Shown piece by piece: positions 1 to 7,163 of a DNA stretch of 15,187 nt (its first letter is position 1; every line of letters starts with the position of its first letter). A program made the position numbers and the translations under genes. The notes beneath the pieces are model-generated. The model worked only from the letters and a program-made list of their open reading frames with translations, made no database searches and had not been told where the DNA came from. This DNA comes from Lachnospiraceae bacterium UBA4348 (GTDB taxonomy: Bacteria > Bacillota > Clostridia > Lachnospirales > Lachnospiraceae), in contig DGTA01000135.1 in assembly GCA_002394165.1 (NCBI GenBank), forward strand, positions 1-15,187, written 5' to 3'.

Positions 1-1626
1 GAAGGAGAGGCTGAGCAGGCGCGGACTGAACAGGCGGACGCCGGCCAGGCTCAGTCCGAAGAGGCGCCGGCGGATGCGGATCTGCCCGAAGAGAGCGGCA
101 GCGATCAGCCCGCACCGGCCCAGACGGAAGGCCAGGCGCAGACAGATGCCTCGGCGGAGGACGCTGCCCAGACAGAGGCGGATGTTTTTCAGCCCCAGAC
201 GTTCGTATCGGACGGCGTTCTGATGACCCTTCCCTCAGAGGAAGTGACTCTTTCTTCCTTTGATGCCCTCGGTATCATCGACAACACCTATGTCATGATT
301 TCCTATGACGGCGGAAAGATCGGCTGGCTGTCCACGGACGAGATCGACGCGAAGGTCCCGGATATGAACGGCAGGCTGATGCGTGAGCTTCCGTCGGCCA
401 ACGGATGGACGACCCTTGAGCAGGGTTCCGATGGCGAGATGGTCACCCAGGCTCAGCAGGTTTTGTCTGACCTCGGGTTCCTGGAGGGAGAAGTGGACGG
501 CCTTTACGGAGGCGGGACAGCTGCATCGGTCCAGCGCTTCCAGGAGAGCGAGGGGCTTCCCGTGACCGGCCGGATCGACGCATTTACATGGATCGGGCTC
601 CTGCGCGCGGGCGATCCTTCGCTGAGGGAAGTGAAGCCGCTTGAGACGGTCTATCCTCCGGTCTATGAAGCCAGGAAAAAGTTCTACCTTATCTACAATG
701 ATGTGGCTGACACCGATTATCTGGATCAGTTCCTTGATCCGGAGTGGAAGATCAAATACGATGTCTTCAGCGGGGAAGGAAAGATCGACTACACCAGAAA
801 CGGGCTCGATCTTGGCACAAAGGATGTGGGTAACCGCCGGATCGACAAGGTGAGACTGAACGCGTGCATGTACGTTGACCTGAGGCGCATGGACACCGGC
901 GCTATCCGGCCCAGGCCTGTTCTCGAGGTCCGGGCGGAGGGAAGCCACCTTCCGTATATTAAAGACGCAACACTCACCTACGGCATTTACTCGGAGGATA
1001 TGGAGCTGGTGCGCCGGGAAGCTGCCCTGTCGGGGATGAACAGCGTCGAGACCGCTGTGCTGGAGATCACATGGGATATCTACAGCATGCTCAGGGTCGA
1101 ACTGGGCGGCGGCGACCTGATCCTTCACCTCCATGGCGAGGAGCGGGATTTCGAGATGGATCTTACCGGTTACCTGCCCCAGATCGAGCTGTTTACCGAC
1201 GCCTGCTTCAATATGAACACGGAAGGCCAGGTGGTCGAAGAAGAGGAGGAAGAGGAAGAAGACTTCTATACGGAAGAGGAACCCTCATCCGAAACGGAAA
1301 TGTCCGAGCAGGAGTTCGCGATCAGCACTCCGGATACCGTGACAGAGGAGGCGGATGCTTCCGCGGTATTCAATGCATCGACAACTGACGAAACGTCAGA
1401 GTCGGGTTCGAGTGACGCAGATGAGGCAGCTGCCCAGGCAGCTCCGGCACCTGGGATCTTCCAGGATGAGACGGCGGACAGTGAGACCGAGGCGGCGAGC
1501 GAAGTGTCTGAACCGGCGCCTGAGGACACATGGATCAGCCAGGAGGCGGAAGTGACCGCTGTTGAACCTGAGACCGTGGCCGCGGTTGATGAGGGCATGG
1601 CCGGGCAGGCAGAGGCGGCTGAATAA
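1..1626 (+). CDS. Peptidoglycan-binding domain protein, 5' end outside window
   Basis: The frame is open from the first base, so the ATG at 223 is internal and the true start lies upstream. At least 541 residues are visible. The first 70 or so residues are rich in Glu, Gln, Ala and Asp. An SH3-like stretch follows (KIGWLSTDEI), then a clear peptidoglycan-binding domain of the PF01471 type at about nt 424-603, with the pattern GxxGexVxxxQxxLxxLGfLxGxxDGxyGxxTxxAVxxFQxxxGLxxtG and conserved Leu, Gly and Phe-Gln positions. After it comes a beta-rich region of about 190 residues (nt 650-1215) that I do not recognise. The C-terminal 130 residues start with an eight-Glu run and are acidic and Ser/Thr/Ala-rich. 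No LPXTG motif or C-terminal membrane anchor is visible. The protein is probably extracytoplasmic and cell-wall associated, but its signal peptide is out of view. Function beyond wall binding is unknown. Confidence 0.8.
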   Translation, partial: EGEAEQARTEQADAGQAQSEEAPADADLPEESGSDQPAPAQTEGQAQTDASAEDAAQTEADVFQPQTFVSDGVLMTLPSEEVTLSSFDALGIIDNTYVMISYDGGKIGWLSTDEIDAKVPDMNGRLMRELPSANGWTTLEQGSDGEMVTQAQQVLSDLGFLEGEVDGLYGGGTAASVQRFQESEGLPVTGRIDAFTWIGLLRAGDPSLREVKPLETVYPPVYEARKKFYLIYNDVADTDYLDQFLDPEWKIKYDVFSGEGKIDYTRNGLDLGTKDVGNRRIDKVRLNACMYVDLRRMDTGAIRPRPVLEVRAEGSHLPYIKDATLTYGIYSEDMELVRREAALSGMNSVETAVLEITWDIYSMLRVELGGGDLILHLHGEERDFEMDLTGYLPQIELFTDACFNMNTEGQVVEEEEEEEEDFYTEEEPSSETEMSEQEFAISTPDTVTEEADASAVFNASTTDETSESGSSDADEAAAQAAPAPGIFQDETADSETEAASEVSEPAPEDTWISQEAEVTAVEPETVAAVDEGMAGQAEAAE

Positions 1627-1645
1627 GACGGAAGTTATCTTTTAT

Positions 1646-1677
1646 ACGGGGACGGTCCGTGACGCGGCCGTCCCCGT
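1646..1677. repeat. Palindrome with ggggacgg core, member of dispersed repeat family
   Basis: A perfect 10-bp inverted repeat, acggggacgg (1646-1655) and ccgtccccgt (1668-1677), encloses a 12-nt loop. It lies 20 bp after the stop of the peptidoglycan-binding gene and 20 bp before the GH43 start. No real T-run follows, so it is at best a weak terminator. Its core matches the sequences at 5538, 6936 and 13334. Confidence 0.7.
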
Positions 1678-1696
1678 TGTGTATCAGGGGAAATCT

Positions 1697-3433
1697 ATGA
1701 AGTATTTTTGCAATCCGCTCAATATCAACTACCGTTACCAGTTCTATGACGAGAAGCATCCGGACGGCAGGGCGAAGATCGGTCGTGAGGCGGCAGATCC
1801 GTCGTTGATCTTTTTTAAGGGCCGCTATTATATCTTTGCATCCATGACGCTGGGCGTGTGGGTGTCCGATGACCTGGCCTCCTGGGAGAATCACCGGCTT
1901 CCCGATCAGCTGCCTCTCTACGACTACGCGCCGGATGTGCGCGTGATCGGGGAATGGGTATATCTGTGCGCCTCCAGCCGGGATGTGAACTGCGACCGCT
2001 TCCGCACAAAGAATGTGCTGGAAGGTCCATATGAAAAGATCCCGGGTACGTTTCCGTTCTGGGATCCGAATCTGTTCGTCGATGATGACGGACGGGTCTA
2101 TTTTTACTGGGGATGTTCGGATGTGACCCCGATCTGGGGCTGTGAGCTGGACCCGGAGACGATGCTTCCCATTACTGAACCGAAGGCGCTGATCGCGGGT
2201 CATCCTGACCGGATCGGATTCGAGCGCGTGGGGGAGAACAATTCGCTGCCGCCCGGGGAGGCCGGCTCAGGGCGGATGCCCTATGTGGAAGGCGCCTGGG
2301 TGGACCGGTTTGGTGACCGGTATTACCTGCAGTATGCCGTCCCGGGCACGGAGTTTAATATCTATGCGGACGGAGTCTATGTCTCCGGTTCGCCTCTTGG
2401 CCCTTATGTGCTGGCCGAGGACAATCCCTTCTCCTTTAAACCGGGCGGTTTTATGACCGGAGCCGGGCACGGATCGACTATGCTCGATGTGAATGGGAGA
2501 TGGTGGCACACAGCCTCGATGCGCATCAGCGTCAACCACATGTTTGAGCGCCGCGTAGGCCTCTGGCGGGCCGGATTTGACCGGGACGGGGCTCTTTTCT
2601 GCAACCAGCGGTACGGAGACTGGCCGATCGCGGTCGATGAGACCGGAAAGGCGGATGCCGATCCCTGGGCGGAGCCGGAGTGGATGCTGCTGAGCGCAGG
2701 CAGGAAGATGACGGCCTCCTCCTTTCGGGAAGGCTGCGGGCCGCAGGAGGCGTCCAGGGAGGATGCCCGCACCTGGTGGAGCCCGGAAACGGCCGGCCGC
2801 GGGGAATGGCTCATGGAAGACCTGGGGGATGTGATGCGCGTGAATGCGGTGCAGGTCAATTTCGCGGATGACTATCCGGATATTCCCTGCCCGGGTAAGA
2901 TGCGCGGGACGGACAGTGCGAGATTCATCGATGACAAAGAGTATCCTACCCAGTGGAAGCTGGAGGGCAGCGAGGACGGCGAAAGCTGGTTCGTGATCGC
3001 GGACAAAAGCGCAGCTGAAACGGATCTGCCCCATGACCTGGTAGTCAGTGAGGAAGGGTGGAACGCCCGCTTCCTGAAGCTTTCCGCCCTGGCGGTGCCT
3101 TACGGGCAGATCCCCTGCATCTCGGGGCTTCGGGCGTTTGGCCGCGGAAACGGCTGTGCGCCGCTGCCGCCTTCCTATGAGGCCCGCCGGACGGGACCCA
3201 TGGATATGCAGGTGGATATCGGTCCGGCTTCGGAGGATTCCGAAAACAGGCCGCTTGGCTGGAATATCCTGTTCGGGTCGTCCCCGGACAGGCTCTATCA
3301 CAGCCTGATGACGTTTGAAGCTGAGGGGAACGTGATCGGCGCTCTGGTCGATGGCCGAAAGTATTTTGTCCGGGTGGATGCGTTCAACGAGAACGGGATC
3401 ACTCATGGTGAGGTGCGGCCTCTGGAGGGCTGA
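1697..3433 (+). CDS. GH43-family glycosidase with discoidin-like and FN3-like domains
   Basis: This encodes a 578-residue protein. I chose the ATG at 1697, preceded by aggggaa, because the longer frame back to 1562 runs inside the previous gene. Residues 1-315 look like a GH43 five-bladed propeller. AADPS gives the general base Asp34, the WDPNLF motif gives Asp123 as pKa modulator, VEGAW gives Glu198 as general acid, and GHGS gives His258; these assignments follow known GH43 catalysis. Residues about 330-485 resemble an F5/8 type C (discoidin/CBM32-like) domain (WKLEGSEDGESW, NARFLKLSA). The last 90 residues resemble fibronectin type III. The expected activity is beta-xylosidase or alpha-L-arabinofuranosidase; the substrate cannot be decided from sequence. 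No signal peptide is present, so the enzyme is probably cytoplasmic, despite lying between genes for exported-type proteins. Confidence 0.85.
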   Translation: MKYFCNPLNINYRYQFYDEKHPDGRAKIGREAADPSLIFFKGRYYIFASMTLGVWVSDDLASWENHRLPDQLPLYDYAPDVRVIGEWVYLCASSRDVNCDRFRTKNVLEGPYEKIPGTFPFWDPNLFVDDDGRVYFYWGCSDVTPIWGCELDPETMLPITEPKALIAGHPDRIGFERVGENNSLPPGEAGSGRMPYVEGAWVDRFGDRYYLQYAVPGTEFNIYADGVYVSGSPLGPYVLAEDNPFSFKPGGFMTGAGHGSTMLDVNGRWWHTASMRISVNHMFERRVGLWRAGFDRDGALFCNQRYGDWPIAVDETGKADADPWAEPEWMLLSAGRKMTASSFREGCGPQEASREDARTWWSPETAGRGEWLMEDLGDVMRVNAVQVNFADDYPDIPCPGKMRGTDSARFIDDKEYPTQWKLEGSEDGESWFVIADKSAAETDLPHDLVVSEEGWNARFLKLSALAVPYGQIPCISGLRAFGRGNGCAPLPPSYEARRTGPMDMQVDIGPASEDSENRPLGWNILFGSSPDRLYHSLMTFEAEGNVIGALVDGRKYFVRVDAFNENGITHGEVRPLEG

Positions 3434-3464
3434 CGCAGCAGGATGCTGCGCGAAAGGAGTGCTC

Positions 3465-5540
3465 ATGTTTGGACGGGGAAAGATGAGAGGGGCGCCTGCG
3501 ATCCTGTGCGCGGAACTGATCCTGGCGCTGGCGCTTACGGCCTCGGCTGCCGGGGAGAAAGCGGCCGGGGGCGATGATGTGACGGCTCTTTTTGAGCAGA
3601 TGAGGACGTCCGGCCAGGAGGAGCTTCGCTTTACCTGTGACGAGTCCTTTTACCGGGAACTCTCGGCGGATGATTTCGCGCTTCTGGAGGTTTTGCAGGC
3701 TAAGGCGGGCATCGCCGGCGCATCGATCCGGTATTCAGAGGAAAAACGCCTGATACTGGTATCCGATGTCACCTGGACAGATGCTCCGTGGGCCGAGTGC
3801 TCCTCCGCGGAGGAGGCGGCCGCAGCCATCCGGCAGTTCGCATCGGACGGCGCTTCTGAGGGGACACTTATCTGTTCTCCCCAGCTTTGCGCGGAGCTTT
3901 TTGATTCATATGCCCTGTACGCTTACGCAGCTTTTTGCGGCCTTGATGCCTCACAGCTTGATGTGCACTATTTTTCTTCCTCGGGGATCATCCGGATCGG
4001 CCGGATGTGCGCCCAGGAGCTGCCATGGTACGCGGTCGGCGATGACATCAGTTTCCTGGCGGCAGCCTGGGACGCCGCGCAGAAGGGTCTGGATACGTTT
4101 TTAGTCGCTTTCGACCGCACATACTTTGCCTCTTTCGATACGGATCCCGAACGCATGGAGATGCTGGTTCTTTCCAGTCCGCTTGCGGGGTACGCCACCT
4201 CGACCAATGCGGGAGCGTGCACCATCCGCTACCAGGATGTTACTTATACAAATGTCCCCAGGCTGGTGTGCAGCACAAAGGAGGGGATCATCTCCAACAT
4301 CGCGGCGATGGGAGCCGCCGGGGAGACACAGTTTGATCTTATTCTGCCATCCTCCCTCTATGATGAGGTGGCTGCGGACGACTTTGCCGGGCTCGAAAAG
4401 CTGGAGATCAGCGGCGGGATGCGCTCCCGAAAGCTTTCCTACCAGATTTCGGGGCATCACCTGATCAGCTACACCGAGGCGGATATCGTCTCGAAGATCG
4501 CGCAGGCAGACACCCTTGAAGATGCGATGGACTACTGCCTGAAGATGGCGGACCAGGGAGCGCGGGAAATGACGCTGTGCTGCAGTGAGGAGATCTTTGC
4601 GCAGCTGCTTGGCGATACTGACCAGGCTGAACCGGACACTGTGGGGACAGAGCGGATCTATGACCTGATCGCCATGGCGGGGATACTCGATTATTCCGTA
4701 TCCTTTTCAAGGCAGAGCCGGATCATCACGATCGCCGTGAATGAGTACTACCCCGGAACGGAGATCATCCATGCCGTTCGAAATGATGAGACAGATGCGC
4801 TGGATGAGCGGACTCGTGAAGCCTATGAAGCCGCATCGTCGCTTCTCGAACAGAGCCTGACCGGGGAGGAGACGGAGCTGGAAAAGGCAAAGGCGATCCA
4901 TGATGCTCTCTGCGGCCGCATAACTTATGTGATCGATGATGATACGGCGGAGGACGACACGGCTATCGGAGCGCTTTTGAACGGCGAGGCCAACTGTGAC
5001 GGGTACGCGGACGCCTTTTACCTGCTCGGGACCATGGCAGGTCTGACCGTAAGGATGCAGCACGGAAGCAGCTACCAGATCGGGGTGGTAGAGGATCTTC
5101 ACCGCAGAGAGTCACATATGTGGAACCTCTTGTGGTTCAACAATGAGTGGCGCCTGGTCGACGTGACCTGGGACGACGCCGATGAGGGAGCCGGCTATAC
5201 CTGGTTTGCCATCGGGGAGGACCGCGCGGTGCGCATGCATATCTGGAATGAGGATATGGCGCCGGCGCTGGCTAAGGTCACTCCCCTTGAGGAGCGCCCG
5301 GAGAACGAGTTTGCCGCCGGTGATGAGACAGAGCTTGCCCAAGCGCTGGAAACGGCATCGCGCCGCTGTATGAGCTCGTTCGGCATCGTATTCGGGAATG
5401 AGGAGATCGCAGCCGGGTACGAGGGCGTGCTTGAAAAGATGAGAAAAGCTGCCTCCTCCTCGTTCCGATACAACTGGAATGAGCGGATGATGATACTGTC
5501 GTTCTACGGGGTGAGGTATAAAGCCGGAGCCATTTTATGA
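3465..5540 (+). CDS. Exported transglutaminase-like protein with repeated modules
   Basis: This encodes a 691-residue protein. The ATG at 3465 follows aaaggag at 3453-3459; a longer frame to 3351 would overlap the GH43 gene. Residues 1-29 are a signal peptide (basic MFGRGKMRG, a hydrophobic core, then ALTASAAG), with no lipobox. Residues about 470-600 are a transglutaminase/protease-like domain with a visible triad: Cys511 in ANCDGYADAF, His551 in SHMWNLL and Asp566 in LVDVTWDD. In front of it are about five diverged modules of 75-85 residues (starting near 36, 112, 191, 268 and 348), and a sixth follows it (620-691). The modules share a hydrophobic-Ala helix, a strand, a Leu-rich helix and a closing pattern like RLILVSDVTWTD. 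The gene starts 31 bp after GH43 and is probably cotranscribed. The likely role is a cell-surface cysteine hydrolase or crosslinking enzyme; the substrate is unknown. Confidence 0.8.
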   Translation: MFGRGKMRGAPAILCAELILALALTASAAGEKAAGGDDVTALFEQMRTSGQEELRFTCDESFYRELSADDFALLEVLQAKAGIAGASIRYSEEKRLILVSDVTWTDAPWAECSSAEEAAAAIRQFASDGASEGTLICSPQLCAELFDSYALYAYAAFCGLDASQLDVHYFSSSGIIRIGRMCAQELPWYAVGDDISFLAAAWDAAQKGLDTFLVAFDRTYFASFDTDPERMEMLVLSSPLAGYATSTNAGACTIRYQDVTYTNVPRLVCSTKEGIISNIAAMGAAGETQFDLILPSSLYDEVAADDFAGLEKLEISGGMRSRKLSYQISGHHLISYTEADIVSKIAQADTLEDAMDYCLKMADQGAREMTLCCSEEIFAQLLGDTDQAEPDTVGTERIYDLIAMAGILDYSVSFSRQSRIITIAVNEYYPGTEIIHAVRNDETDALDERTREAYEAASSLLEQSLTGEETELEKAKAIHDALCGRITYVIDDDTAEDDTAIGALLNGEANCDGYADAFYLLGTMAGLTVRMQHGSSYQIGVVEDLHRRESHMWNLLWFNNEWRLVDVTWDDADEGAGYTWFAIGEDRAVRMHIWNEDMAPALAKVTPLEERPENEFAAGDETELAQALETASRRCMSSFGIVFGNEEIAAGYEGVLEKMRKAASSSFRYNWNERMMILSFYGVRYKAGAIL

Positions 5541-5582
5541 CTGGGGACGGTTCTGGATTCTGACATTGGGACGGACCTGTCA
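5538..5582. repeat. Dispersed repeat filling the gap between convergent genes
   Basis: The 39 bp between the convergent stop codons, plus both stop codons, form one repeat block. On the plus strand it opens tgactggggacgg; on the minus strand it opens tgacaggtccgtccc. An internal tgaca (5561-5565) suggests two fused copies. The TGA of the transglutaminase-like gene (5538-5540) and the TGA of the flavoprotein gene (5582-5580, minus) are its two ends. It might work as a weak bidirectional stem-loop, but there is no U-run. Confidence 0.65.
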
Positions 5583-6881
5583 TCTTTTCAGCACTTGCTG
5601 ATACGGCATCAGCATACCTTCTGTCATCTTCGAACCCATTTTTTTACGCAGCTTCGGGTTGTTCATCATCGCTCCGACCAGGTACATGGCGGCGATCATG
5701 GGCTTTTTTTTCTGCGGAAAATCATAGAACCCGTGCTCTTTGTAGAACCGGTGATCTTCTCTCATCAGGCCCTGCATCTGGTAGATGAGGTCCCGGAAGA
5801 TCTTCAGGCCGCCGACTCCGTAGAAATTCGCCGGCTGGCTGTAATGGTTCCGGATGGCATATTCGAGTGTGCGGGAGAGCATGCGGATCTCCTGCACCTT
5901 TTTGCCGGAGCCGGAGGAGGCGATGCCGGCGAGGAAATTTCCGCCCACCTGCGAGCGGGCTTCCATTACCATGCGCAGGTTCTCCTCCTTTTCGAGACAT
6001 CCGTCCACCAGGTAGCCCACCGGTTTCCCCATGGTGACGGTGCGGTGGCCGTTGCAGAACTGGCGGTCATCGAAGGTTTTGAAAAGGCTTCCCATGGAAT
6101 GATCCTGAACGGTATACGCGTACACGATCGCATCCGCTTTCTGGATGGTATCGCGAAGCCATGAGTCAAAGCCGTCTTTATAGATGCACGTCCCGTCCGC
6201 GGCGCAGTTGAAACACCCAAGGCATCCGCCCCGGAACGGGAAAGTGCGGATGTTATGGACCTCACATTTCATGCGGCTCTCCTGCTCGAAGGACCGGATC
6301 ATCTCACGAAGGGAATCGCCTTCTTCTCCGTCACGGATATCCGCCACGATGGCAATGGTCCCGGCCGGAGCTTCCTGCACGTCCCGCTTCGGATCGCACT
6401 GCCCGTCTTTCATGTTCCACAGGATAAAACGGAAGAAAGAGAGTGCCTCCTTCTGCCCCTTTTTGCCGAGCAGATCTTCCATATCCGCGGAAAGCCCGCG
6501 GATATACTTCATTCCCAGGTCTTTGCAGTTATCCTCTATAAACCGGTGCGCGGTCACATCGTAAAAATGCTTGGACGTCGTGATCTGCGTGGCATATTTC
6601 CCGCTCAGGTCGATGCCGCGCTCTTTGATCAGCGCGATGAAACGATGGAGCTGCGCCGGCACCAGAAAAGTGTAGACCGGATAGCAGAACAGGATCAGGT
6701 CCGCCTCTTTAAGCAGCTTTTCCGACTCTGAAAAATCCTTTTCAAAGCTGCGGATCCGCTGCCCCACGTGAAGGGTATCAAAGGTTATATTCTTCCTGCA
6801 GTATTTCTGAATCAGCAGAACAGTCTGCAGGGTGATGCTGTTCTTCCCGGTCGGGGATCCGTTCAATACAAGTACATTCAT
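5580..6881 (-). CDS. Two-domain NAD(P)H-dependent oxidoreductase / iron-sulfur flavoprotein
   Basis: This encodes 433 residues, with the start at 6881 preceded on the minus strand by aggaggg. Residues 1-165 are a flavodoxin-like/NADPH-dependent FMN reductase fold with the FMN phosphate loop NGSPTGKNSIT at 7-17 and LILFCYPVYTFLVPAQL at 62-78. Residues about 172-350 are a second such fold. It carries CLGCFNCAADGTC (Cys220, 223, 226, 232), spaced CX2CX2CX5C as in iron-sulfur flavoproteins, followed by KDGFDSWL and DAIVYAYTVQDHSMGSLFKTFDDR, which match that family's pattern. The phosphate loop of the second fold is degraded. The C-terminal 80 residues contain a basic, Met-rich tail (KKKPMIAAMYLVGAMMNNPKL). 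The protein is cytoplasmic and probably transfers electrons via FMN and a 4Fe-4S cluster; the partner is unknown. It diverges from the ABC operon and converges on the transglutaminase-like gene. Confidence 0.8.
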   Translation of the reverse strand: MNVLVLNGSPTGKNSITLQTVLLIQKYCRKNITFDTLHVGQRIRSFEKDFSESEKLLKEADLILFCYPVYTFLVPAQLHRFIALIKERGIDLSGKYATQITTSKHFYDVTAHRFIEDNCKDLGMKYIRGLSADMEDLLGKKGQKEALSFFRFILWNMKDGQCDPKRDVQEAPAGTIAIVADIRDGEEGDSLREMIRSFEQESRMKCEVHNIRTFPFRGGCLGCFNCAADGTCIYKDGFDSWLRDTIQKADAIVYAYTVQDHSMGSLFKTFDDRQFCNGHRTVTMGKPVGYLVDGCLEKEENLRMVMEARSQVGGNFLAGIASSGSGKKVQEIRMLSRTLEYAIRNHYSQPANFYGVGGLKIFRDLIYQMQGLMREDHRFYKEHGFYDFPQKKKPMIAAMYLVGAMMNNPKLRKKMGSKMTEGMLMPYQQVLKR

Positions 6882-6904
6882 AATGATCTTCCCTCCTAAT
6901 GTAT

Positions 6905-6933
6905 ATTATCGGCTTACATGGGAAAATAAGCAA
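6905..6933 (-). promoter_or_regulatory. Weak candidate promoter for the flavoprotein gene
   Basis: Read on the minus strand, TTGCTT (6933-6928) and GATAAT (6910-6905) are 17 bp apart and about 24 bp upstream of the flavoprotein start. The -35 match is poor. It abuts the palindrome at 6936. A perfect TATAAT on the same strand (7052-7047) lacks a convincing -35 and is an alternative. Confidence 0.3.
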
Positions 6934-6935
6934 GC

Positions 6936-6960
6936 GTGACACAGGACCGTCCCCTGTCAC
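6936..6960. repeat. 25-bp imperfect palindrome, dispersed repeat family
   Basis: The ends gtgaca and tgtcac and the inner ggaccgtcc pair symmetrically around position 6948, with two mismatched pairs. This is the most complete copy in the window. It lies between divergent genes, beside the candidate flavoprotein promoter and 5 bp before the first operator candidate. Confidence 0.7.
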
Positions 6961-6965
6961 GGGTA

Positions 6966-6981
6966 GGTTTAACGATAAAAC
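6966..6981. promoter_or_regulatory. Candidate LacI-family operator 1
   Basis: The sequence ggtttaacgataaaac has a central CG and near-dyad TTTA/TAAA arms, typical of LacI-type operators. It matches the reverse complement of the site at 7098-7113 at 14 of 16 positions. The centres are 132 bp apart, so looping between the two sites, or control of the divergent gene, is possible. The link to the regulator at 10320 is inferred. Confidence 0.5.
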
Positions 6982-7061
6982 ATATCGCTGGAACAATATC
7001 CAAATATCCCCATGCAAATATGTGCAAAACGACTAATTAATCAATTATTATAAGGCGAGCA

Positions 7062-7090
7062 TTGACAATTAAAGCAGACAGTGATATGTT
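7062..7090 (+). promoter_or_regulatory. Promoter of the solute-binding protein/GH127 operon
   Basis: A consensus -35 TTGACA (7062-7067) is followed after 17 bp by TATGTT (7085-7090), preceded by TG at the extended -10 position. The predicted start of transcription is near 7097, giving a leader of about 67 nt before the solute-binding protein gene. Confidence 0.65.
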
Positions 7091-7097
7091 TCTGATA

Positions 7098-7113
7098 GGT
7101 TAATCGTTAAACC
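7098..7113. promoter_or_regulatory. Candidate LacI-family operator 2 over the transcription start
   Basis: The sequence ggttaatcgttaaacc is a near-palindrome (GGTT/AACC ends, central CG, two mismatched pairs). It sits directly after the -10 box, over the predicted transcription start, where a bound repressor would block initiation. It shares 14 of 16 positions with the site at 6966 in opposite orientation. Confidence 0.6.
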
Positions 7114-7163
7114 AAAATTATGAACAACTGATGCATTTCATTTCAAAGAGGAGGGTCTAACAC

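Noticed and set aside
235..1134. Minus-strand open frame of 299 codons opposite the peptidoglycan-binding gene
   Set aside because: It lies entirely opposite a plus-strand frame with a clear PF01471-type domain, and has no family features of its own.
3351..3464. Longer N-terminus for the transglutaminase-like protein
   Set aside because: It would overlap the end of GH43 by more than 80 bp and bury the signal peptide; the ATG at 3465 has a good ribosome binding site and begins the signal peptide.
2267..3466. Minus-strand open frame of 399 codons opposite GH43
   Set aside because: It is rich in Arg, His and Pro, shows no recognisable domain, and lies opposite a gene with clear GH43 and discoidin features; it is an artefact of high GC codon use.
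7021..7036. Possible CcpA cre-like site (tgtgcaaaacgactaa)
   Set aside because: The spacing between the TG and the central CG is one base too long and the right half does not fit the consensus.
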